Shown here one piece after another: positions 9,445 through 16,998 of a stretch of DNA of 64,000 bases. Both the position numbers and the translations under genes were made by a program. A model generated the notes under the pieces. It made no database searches, had not been told where the DNA came from, and was given only the letters and a program-made list of their open reading frames with translations. Origin of the DNA: Globisporangium splendens (lineage: Eukaryota > Oomycota > Peronosporomycetes > Pythiales > Pythiaceae); contig VFIW01000016.1 in the NCBI GenBank assembly GCA_006386115.1, positions 62,001-126,000 on the forward strand, in the 5' to 3' direction. Numbering within the stretch: position 1 is the first letter of the stretch; each line of letters opens with the position of its first letter.

Positions 9445-10098
9445 TGTAATGGGGCGCTGTTTACAACAGTCCCCAAAACACGGCACACACGCTTGTGCGA
9501 CTTGAGGAAGCGATCTCCCGACTTGGAGGGAGAGAAGACGACTTGAGTACTTGAGGGTAAAATTGCAACTGAATTGAAATGCTTATGGTTCCTGTCGCTA
9601 CTTACAAATGAACCCCAAGGGATCCTACACGTTTTATAACTAAAACCTAAACATACACAATAAAACCTATGAATATGATATATAAAACCTTGGGTACACT
9701 GAAGTTGAACCTACGAGATCTCCTGGAAACTTGAACTTGAAGTCCCGTGGAAAATTCCCTGCAAAGTTATTGGCTACAGCCACTCACTTTAGGTGGCAGA
9801 GACACGTCGGTCTCATCACCAGTGCAGTTTCCCAAGTAGGAACCGTCACTCAGTACTTGATTAGTACATGGATGTCATCACTCTGTACTGATTAGTACAT
9901 GTGAACAACATTCTGCAGTGATCAGCACAGAGAGCGCTCGTGACGTCATGGGATGACGTCACATGTGCATGTGGGGACTGTCGTACCGTAATCCGTTTGT
10001 TAATTGTCTCTCCACAATGCACACTGAAGGTGGTGTGTGGCACACTAGATCTGTGAACAGATCCACCTTCATGTAATGGCCAGGCATAGCCCATTACA
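9445..10098 (-). repeat. 5' LTR of the gypsy element (654 bp)
   Basis: It is bounded by TGTAATGGG and CCCATTACA, a perfect 9-bp terminal inverted repeat. Relative to the left LTR it carries about 20 extra bases near 10027-10048. It contains the presumed promoter for gag-pol; the gag ATG follows after only about 60 bp of leader. Confidence 0.9.
9941..9961. promoter_or_regulatory. Twin CRE/bZIP-type palindromes in the 5' LTR
   Basis: Two TGACGTCA octamers at 9941-9948 and 9954-9961 are separated by five bases. The same pair occurs in the other LTR at 4151-4158 and 4164-4171. TGACGTCA is the classic CREB/ATF binding site in fungi and animals. Next to them in both LTRs is a short array of imperfect GTACTGATTAGTAC-like palindromes. 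The location in U3 fits an enhancer role; binding is inferred. Confidence 0.55.
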
Positions 10099-10410
10099 CT
10101 CGTTCGTCGTGCTCGCCATCGATAACAGCGTGTTGAATCTCATGCCCAGCTCATCAATGTCATCTCGGAAGGCCAGCAGATCGAGATGATCTGGTCAAGC
10201 GTCTGGCGCTGCAACAGGTCTCTTGGTAAAACATTCCAGGTCGTGGCCGCGTACGTCTGCAGCACCTGCGAGAGCACGAAATGGTCGCTGGGGGTCGCGA
10301 CTGACGTGGTCGTGCCAATATAAGAATTTGCGATTCGAGTGCTCATAGCGACGAAATTCGTCAAATGTCATGCCCAAAAAGTCCAAGACCAGGTCGCGGA
10401 AGCTCATCAC
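10099..10410 (-). pseudogene. Degenerate gene fragment beside the retroelement
   Basis: Two overlapping minus-strand frames (10410-10195 and 10364-10140) appear to be one protein broken by a frameshift: MSFRDLVLDFLGMTFDEF in the first, and HFVLSQVLQTYAATTWNVL in the second. Codon use resembles the host genes. I recognise no domain. It abuts the 5' LTR, so it may be part of a gene cut by the insertion or a fragment of another mobile element. It is too short to decide. Confidence 0.35.
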
Positions 10411-10830
10411 TGAAATATTCGGAGCAAATCACCTGAATGGAAATGTTTCTGGAAATATTACCTTTTTGTGCTTGGCTTGTGAAATATACGATGTAATATT
10501 CCATTCATTTTTCACAAATGGATATATTTCGAAATATGTTTTTGTCCCACTTTTTTTAAACGTTAAATACTGTTAGATACTGTAATTAACGGTAGTAAAA
10601 TGCATCGCGTTAAATACTGTGAAAAAAAAGTCACATCGCTAGTTCTTCCTGCAGTGGAAGCCAGATAGTACTGTATTGGCCCGATTATACCACCCTCAAA
10701 AACCAACCCTGTAAAAAGCATCCTTCCTCCCCTAAATACAATGAGCTATTGTTGTATTCGAACACAACACCATTTTTGACATGCGATTGTTCATTTCTGT
10801 AAACGAACGGCGCCAGAAGATTGAGCAAAA
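10411..10830. other. AT-rich intergenic and promoter region
   Basis: AT-rich with several TTAAATACTGT-like repeats (10560-10625); no ORF was recognised. The last 50 bases hold the promoter of the aminopeptidase gene: TTCATTTCTGTAAACG at about 10790 resembles the oomycete initiator (TCATTYY), about 40 bases before the ATG. Confidence 0.5.
10790..10805 (+). promoter_or_regulatory. Oomycete-type initiator of the aminopeptidase gene
   Basis: TTCATTTCTGTAAACG matches the TCATTYY initiator core known from oomycete promoters. It lies about 40 bases upstream of the start codon, the usual distance. Confidence 0.4.
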
Positions 10831-12834
10831 ATGTCCCCCTCGCGCGCGCTCAAGCACCACTCGTACGCGAACCTGGACGAGGTGACGTACCAGCACCTGC
10901 ACTGGACCATCGACATCGACTTTGCGCAGCAGCAGCTGCGCGGTACCGCCGAGTACACGTTCGCGTACAAGTCAGCGGGCAGCGCGTCTTCCCCTGTGCT
11001 CGTGCTCGACACCAACCACCTGACGATCGAGAAGGTCTTCGTGGACGACAAGCCCGCATCAAAATTCGTTCTGCAGGCTGCGCATCCAGTGTTCGGCCGC
11101 GCGCTCGTGGTGCCGATCACGGCCGACGCCACGCGCGTGAACGTGCAGTATGTGACGACCGCGGAGTCGAGCGGACTCCAGTGGCTCAAGAAGGAGCTCA
11201 CGGCCGAGAAGACCCATCCGTACCTGTTCACGCAGTGCCAAGCGATTCATGCGCGCAGCATCGTGCCAGCGCCTGATACGCCTGCATGCAAGTTCACGTA
11301 CTCGGCGTCCGTGACCGTGCCAGCGTGGTGCACGCCGCTGTTGAGTGCGATCGCAGACGACGACACCACCACGAAAGCCGCAGGCAAGGGCGACGACAAT
11401 GGCAAGCGCACGGTGACGTTCCGTCAGGACATCCCAATCCCTTCGTACTTGCTTGCGATCACGGCTGGTCGCTTGGAGAGTGCGGACTTGAGCCACCGCT
11501 GCCGCGTGTGGGCCGAACCGAGTGTTGTGGCCAAAGCGGCGCATGAGTTCGCACAGACCGAGGACTTTTTGAAGCACGCCGAGGCAATCACGAGCCAGGA
11601 GTACGTCTGGAAGCGCTACGATCTCGTGTGTCTGCCGCCGTCGTTCCCGTACGGAGGCATGGAGAACCCGTGCCTGACGTTCGTGACACCCACGCTGCTT
11701 GCGGGAGACCGATCCCTAGCGGATGTTGTTGCGCACGAGATCTCGCACTCGTGGACGGGGAACCTCGTCACGAACCACACGTGGAGCGACTTCTGGCTCA
11801 ACGAAGGCTGGACGCGCTGGCTCGAGTGCAAGATCCTCGCGCGCATCCACGACGATCCGCTGGCGTACGACCTCAAGGCGTTCATCGGTGTGCGCGCGCT
11901 CACCGAGTCCGTCAAGAACTTTGGCGAGACGCATCCGTACACGCACTTGGTGCCCAACACCGACGGCGTCGACCCGGATGACGTGTTCTCGTCCGTGCCG
12001 TACGAGAAGGGCTTCAACTTCCTGCACTACCTCACGAGCGTCGTCGGTGGCCACGACGTGTTTGAAGCCTTTGCGCGCGCGTATATTCAGAAGTTCCGCT
12101 TCAAGACCGTGACGTCGGAGCAATTCCGCACATTCTTCACCGAGTACTTCACGTCAACGGTCAACAAGCGCGACGCGATCCAGCAGATCGACTGGCACTC
12201 GTGGTACCACACGCCGGGAATGCCGCTTGTTGCTGCCAAGTTTGACACGACGCGCGCGGCGCAAGCGATCTCGCTGGGCGAGACCATGGTCGCGTACCCA
12301 ACAGATTCAGCAAAGTGGACCGCCCAGGTGACTGCGCATGCGCTCAAGAAATGGTCGGCGACGCTGTGGATTTTGTTGTTGGACACGCTGCTCGCGCACC
12401 AATCGCGTCAAAGTGGAATCACGGCCTTCTCGCAGGCGCACTTGGACGCAATCGACGCGTTCTGCCACAAGCACTTGACCACGACGCACAACGCCGAGCT
12501 GCGCTTCCGATGGTACGCGCTCTCGCTGCGCGCCAAGGACACGCGGTTGCTTTCCCAGATCTCGGCGTTCCTGCACGAACAGGGCCGTATGAAGTACGTG
12601 CGTCCGCTCTTCCGCGATCTATGCACGGCATTGGGACCCACGGAGACAAGCAAGCTCTTTGAAAGCAGCAAGTCGCTCTACCACCCGATCGCGGCCAAGA
12701 TGATCCAGCGCGACATCACCAACGCGTTCCAGCACAAGAAGAAGAGTCATGGTGCAGCGTACTCTCCGTTCAAGTTTGCAGCACTGAGTGCTGTGGTGTT
12801 TGGCATTACCGTCATGCTGTCCAAGCGCCGCTAA
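10831..12834 (+). CDS. M1 metallopeptidase, leukotriene A4 hydrolase type, with C-terminal membrane tail
   Basis: 667 residues in one uninterrupted frame. The M1 family signatures are complete: GGMENP at 275-280 (substrate binding), the zinc site HEISH at 302-306 with Glu325 in LNEGWTRWLE, and the catalytic Tyr in PYEKG at about 391. The C-terminal half fits the all-helical LTA4H_C domain, so it belongs to the leukotriene A4 hydrolase/aminopeptidase branch. It should remove N-terminal residues from small peptides; epoxide hydrolase activity cannot be judged. Oddly, the protein ends with a hydrophobic stretch (FAALSAVVFGITVML, residues ~648-662) followed by SKRR. That resembles a tail anchor and is not normal for this cytosolic family. 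The start follows a good initiator element. Confidence 0.93.
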   Translation: MSPSRALKHHSYANLDEVTYQHLHWTIDIDFAQQQLRGTAEYTFAYKSAGSASSPVLVLDTNHLTIEKVFVDDKPASKFVLQAAHPVFGRALVVPITADATRVNVQYVTTAESSGLQWLKKELTAEKTHPYLFTQCQAIHARSIVPAPDTPACKFTYSASVTVPAWCTPLLSAIADDDTTTKAAGKGDDNGKRTVTFRQDIPIPSYLLAITAGRLESADLSHRCRVWAEPSVVAKAAHEFAQTEDFLKHAEAITSQEYVWKRYDLVCLPPSFPYGGMENPCLTFVTPTLLAGDRSLADVVAHEISHSWTGNLVTNHTWSDFWLNEGWTRWLECKILARIHDDPLAYDLKAFIGVRALTESVKNFGETHPYTHLVPNTDGVDPDDVFSSVPYEKGFNFLHYLTSVVGGHDVFEAFARAYIQKFRFKTVTSEQFRTFFTEYFTSTVNKRDAIQQIDWHSWYHTPGMPLVAAKFDTTRAAQAISLGETMVAYPTDSAKWTAQVTAHALKKWSATLWILLLDTLLAHQSRQSGITAFSQAHLDAIDAFCHKHLTTTHNAELRFRWYALSLRAKDTRLLSQISAFLHEQGRMKYVRPLFRDLCTALGPTETSKLFESSKSLYHPIAAKMIQRDITNAFQHKKKSHGAAYSPFKFAALSAVVFGITVMLSKRR

Positions 12835-12969
12835 GCGTGTGAGTCTTTAACGAGAATGAGAGAGAAAATGGAGCTGCTGGTCTTTATTGCTTGTTCCTTG
12901 CCGCATCGCTCATTAACTGTAAAAAATGTACTGCACTCCATTCTCACCACGTCCACCAATATGCTTCAC

Positions 12970-13919
12970 TTATAGATCTGGCAAGTCTTCCATGTGCGGC
13001 TGCACGCCGGGGCTGATGGTCTTGGTCGTAAAGTACACAAAGCCCTGCAGCGTCGCGACGACGAGGTTGTAGAGAACGATGAACCTGGTCCAGCCGCCGT
13101 ATTTGTACGTCTGTGCGCAGAGCACCGCGAAGTAGAGGATCGTCAGCGCGCGGCCGATGTAGTTGCCCAGGAACGGGAAGTACGCCTCCACGCTCACGCC
13201 ATTCACGACCGACTTGAGGTCGTAGAGGATCACCAACGCACCAAACGCCATCGTGTAAAGCCCGAGCGCGACTAAGTGATAAAGTAAAAGGAACGCAAAA
13301 CATAGGGGTGAGAACACATTCCATATAGTCATTCCAATAGATAAGCACACGTACTTGCTCCGGGCGTAAAGTGGATGAGCATGCCGAAGCCCTGGATGAC
13401 CGTAAACGCGGCGGCGAGCGTGTACATGCCGCTGACGACCAGATCGATCGTCGATCCACGCCCGTCGTCTCCATACGGCTGCTCGTGATGCATTCCCCAT
13501 CCTCCACTCGCATTGCTGCCACCACTTCCGTTGCTGCCACCTCCATAAATATTCGGTTGGTACTGCGGGACCGCATACGGGTGCACGTTCGGCGCGGCGT
13601 ACGGGAGCTGCTGCTTGATATTCTCGGGACGCAGAAGACCGGCGACGCCGCCGTCGCTCTCCTTCTCTTCCTCTTCGAGCGTGTCTGGCGGGTTCCGCAT
13701 CGCGACGTAGTTGTTCGTGGCCATCTGCTTGTGCGAGTTGATCGCGCTCAGGAGACTGTTGGGCGGCGGCGCGCCGCGCTCTTTCGGCTTCAACCCGCGC
13801 TTCGGGGACGCGCCGCCGCGCGAGGGCGAGGGCGAGGGCGACGGTGCAGGCGCAGACCCGCGGCTCTGCGCGTCCACCAGCGGCACCTGGAGCTCGTCGT
13901 CCGGAAGATCCATGGGCAT
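12970..13919 (-). CDS. COPI-associated-family membrane protein
   Basis: Two exons (13919-13355, 13271-12970), 288 residues. The intron has GTACG/TTAG borders and leaves the frame intact. The N-terminal ~170 residues are Pro/Ser/Gly-rich and probably cytosolic. The C-terminal ~120 residues hold four membrane segments: GMYTLAAAFTVIQGFGMLI, LGLYTMAFGALVILYDL, IGRALTILYFAVLCAQTY and FIVLYNLVVATLQGFVYF. This matches the COPI-associated protein family of Golgi and vesicle membranes. The start at MPMDLPDDEL is chosen because the open frame further upstream (to 14096) looks non-coding; a longer N-terminus or an extra 5' exon is possible. The family call rests on topology and general sequence character. 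Confidence 0.72.
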
Positions 13920-14170
13920 CTCTATGTGGAGCTCTTCGCTGCTTCTCTTGATAGCTTGCTTCTTCAGGGCACGCTCTTCTCGTTTAGAAAGAAGATGCTT
14001 ATGTTGCGCGAAGAGGACGCGAGCAACAACGACAGGAGAAAGAACATGTATTAAACAGCTTGCTTTAAACATGAGCGAGAGCGGAAAAAAAATCAAAAAC
14101 GACCATTTCGTCAGGTTCTTCTCCCTTTTTGCTAACCAGGTAGTCAGAACGATTGCCCAGCTCCACCGGA

Positions 14171-15591
14171 TTAGACAATTTCCACATTCTTCGGCTTTTC
14201 AGGGGAAATGCCTGGAGATGACATGCACATCAAAAATTGGGTTAGCTTTGCGTCAATGTGTTAGTTCAATGAACAAAGGAGGTAAAACACGCACCGTTGA
14301 GGTGCTCGAGGCCGAGCATCAACGCCTGAGTGCCGAGACGGCCGTGACCTTGAGCCTGTAAGCACAAAGGTTGAAAATGGTTCGTGAGAAATGCGTTGGG
14401 TCGAACACATTCAGACATCGGCCACAAACAGCTAAAGTGCAACACACAACGTACCTTGACTGCAATGTACAACTGATTGGCCAGTGCAAGTCCAGGGAGC
14501 GACAGGTTCATCCTGTAAAGCAAAAAAAGTTCATAACAAGTTAGCTTTAATGCATCCATACGAGGTTGGTCAAGCAGGTCAGGTACATACCGTTCCGCTT
14601 CTTTGAGCGCGATGCCCATGTCCTTCAAGAAATGCTCGACAAAGAAGCCCGGGTCAAAGTTGCGCTTCGCGATACGCGGACCCATGTTGCTGATCGACCA
14701 CGAGCCTGCGGCACCCGCACTGACCGCACGGATGGCTTCGTGCATGTCGAGACCTGCTCGCTTGGCGTACAAAAGCCCCTCGCAGACGCCGATCATGTTG
14801 GTCGAGATCAAGATCTGGTTCACCATCTTCGTGTGCTGTCCAGCGCCAGGTCCGCCCATGTGGCGAATGTTTTTGCCCATCATGTTGAAAAACGGCATCG
14901 CAGCGTACACAGCGTCGACGTCACCGCCCACCATGATCGACAGCGTGGCTTCACGGGCTCCGATGTCGCCACCTGAGACTGGCGCATCCAGCGTCGAGAC
15001 ACCTTTTTCCTTCGCGGTTTCGTAGATTTCCTTGGCAAGCGACGGCTCGCTCGTGGTCATGTCCACGATCACACCGCCGACTTTCATGCGCGACAGCAAA
15101 CCGGTCTGCGGATCCGTGATCACAGACTTCACATCACTTGGATACCCGACGATCACAAACACAATGTCTATGACGGCATTGCCATCATATGTCAGCAACC
15201 GCGAAGATGTACAGAATACATCAAGAGCCATACAACGTACCTGAATACCGAGCAACTTCGGCAGGAGAGTTCACTACGACGGCTCCTTTTTCACGCAGCG
15301 CCTGGCACTTGCCTGGCGACCGATTGTACACCGTGACTTCGTATCCTTGGCTCTACAAATTTGTACGAATTCGTTGAGTTTAGCTCTTAATTGTCTTATT
15401 AACCAAGCAAGAAACACAGCAAACCGAGCTCATACGTACCAGAATATGGCCGCACATGCTGTTCCCCATGATACCCGTTCCGATCCATCCAACACTAGAA
15501 ACAATAGACATCAACACAAGATTAAGCGATGCTTCAGATACTCGTTTATCAACACAGAAACGTACCGAAGCTTCATTCTCGATGCGCCCAT
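14171..15591 (-). CDS. 3-hydroxyisobutyrate dehydrogenase-type NAD(P) oxidoreductase
   Basis: Seven exons (15591-15566, 15494-15440, 15352-15241, 15167-14591, 14512-14455, 14355-14295, 14211-14171) give 309 residues in frame. The N-terminus has the Rossmann loop [13 protein letters not shown], then [19 protein letters not shown] and [13 protein letters not shown] with the conserved catalytic Lys. This identifies the beta-hydroxyacid dehydrogenase family (3-hydroxyisobutyrate dehydrogenase, glyoxylate/succinic semialdehyde reductase). The likely role is valine catabolism or semialdehyde detoxification; the exact substrate cannot be told. No mitochondrial presequence is visible with this start. 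Exon 1 is only 26 coding bases. The reading frame of the FAR1-like gene upstream runs into exon 1 without a stop and in phase, so the true 5' end is uncertain. Confidence 0.88.
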
Positions 15592-16689
15592 GATGTCAAG
15601 CGCTTGGGCTTGGAAAATGGCTATGAGGTGCACACATAGAAGGAATACAATTAGACGAACAACCACACAATACAAATGGCGCAGCAACAACTGCGTACGG
15701 GTGGCTTTCAGAGCATGATCCTCGAGCGTGTGGGCCGCAGGCGCCGAGAGATGATCGACGGGTGGTGGGACGACGGCACCAGTAGGAGACGTCATGTCGC
15801 TCTCGTCTTTCATGCGGTGACTGCCTGGGACGACAAGCTCTTCGTCAATGACGACGCGGCTCTCCGAGTACGACTTGAACAGATGCTCGCTCAAACGATG
15901 GTTGTGCTTGTTGATCTACACAATAGCAACACAGCCCGTAAGTAAATGGTTTCCATGCATAAGACGAAATGATAAGCTATTCAATGAACGCACCTGCGCG
16001 ACCACACGGACGACGTACTTGTTCTTTCCGTGGCCCTCCCCAGGCTTGCGTTCCGAGATGCACGCGCGGATCATCGCAGGGCAGCCCATGTACCGGTAGT
16101 GCTGACGCGGGCGCTTCCCCTTGCCGCGTGGCTTCGTCTTTACGCCATGGGTGCAGAGATACAACTTCTTGACAAAGCCGACGCTCTCGTCGATCGGCTC
16201 CTTCATACTGTTGCGCTTCGCGGCGCGTCCATTCACGGCTTTCGCGGAGTCCGACGTGCGCAGGCGCATCGGCTGGTGGGTCGCGATACAGTACTCGTCC
16301 ATGGCGCGATGGAAGTCCTCCCACGACTCGTAGCTCTGTTCCATGCCAGCGCACTGCACGAGCGTCGCGTCGTCGTCCGCGAGCGGGATCATGCGCGTCG
16401 GGTCGTCGTCATCCTCGTTCTCGTCCTCGTTCTCTTCGTCGTCGTGGATGTCCGAGTCGCTCTCGCGCTTGCGGTCGGCGAGCAGAGCCGAGTACGCGGC
16501 GGCGCCATGGTGACCATGGAGTCCCTGGAGCGCCTCGCTCGTCATGACGGCGACGCTCTCGGCGACCTCGGCGTGCGTGGGCGCCGCGATCGCGTCCACG
16601 CCGTTGTCGTGCACGAGCGTGACGTCGTCGTCGTCCTTCTTGGTGCCGACGCTGCGGCGGCGGTGGTCCTGCTTCGCCGTGGTGTCCAT
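15511..16689 (-). CDS. FAR1-like DNA-binding domain protein
   Basis: Exon 1 is 16689-15994 and exon 2 starts at 15915; the intron is GTGCG...GTAG. The start is MDTTAKQDH. An acidic, disordered N-terminus (DIHDDEENEDENEDDDD) precedes a FAR1/ZSWIM-type zinc-binding domain: ESWEDFHRAMDEYC, LYLCTHG, GKRPRQHYRYMGCPAMI, and a closing INKHNHRLSEH. The C...C...HxH ligands span the intron. Such domains come from MULE transposases and are expanded in oomycetes as DNA-binding proteins. The 3' end is unclear. Read straight, the frame stops at 15511, inside intron 1 of the dehydrogenase gene. It could also splice near 15640 (CTCATAG acceptor), or continue as one fused transcript. It is divergent from the SUN gene. 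Confidence 0.72.
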
Positions 16690-16960
16690 GTGGGCGGCGG
16701 GCAGTTCTTGGCTTCGTGCGGTGCGCTTGCTTGTCTGGTTGGAAGTGGACCGACAAAACCAAAAATGACGTCCCCACCTACAAAACGACCTATAAATGGA
16801 TCTCAAAACACAATTTCAACCAATCATGTGTGACTATTTTGATTCAGGAAAACCTAGAGTGGTGTTTTGCAGGTTGAACTGCAGCAAAAGTTGTATAAAA
16901 CCTCGTTTTATTAGGTGTGTTTGGCGATTGTGTTTGGTTTTTGTCTAGGTTTGAGCCCAC

Positions 16961-16974
16961 CCATTCGCATTTGA
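16961..16974 (+). promoter_or_regulatory. Oomycete-type core promoter of the SUN gene
   Basis: CCATTCGCATTTGA resembles the combined initiator and flanking element (CATTYYNCAWTTT) of oomycete promoters, with one spacing difference. It lies 25-38 bases before the start codon. Confidence 0.4.
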
Positions 16975-16998
16975 GCCCATTTTGTATCTGATCGGAAG

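Larger units (their letters stand above)
3657..10098 (-). mobile_element. Ty3/gypsy LTR retrotransposon, near full length
   Basis: In minus-strand order the element has: a 5' LTR (10098-9445), a primer-binding site, gag (9382-8285), pol (8438-4269) in the -1 frame, and a 3' LTR (4287-3657). Pol order is protease, reverse transcriptase, RNase H, integrase, which marks the Ty3/gypsy superfamily. Both ORFs lack internal stops, suggesting recent activity. However, the two LTRs differ at many positions near their inner or outer ends, one carries an extra segment of about 20 bp, and the five bases flanking the element (TTGCG and CTCGT) do not form a target-site duplication. The copy may therefore be a recombinant of two related elements. 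Confidence 0.88.
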
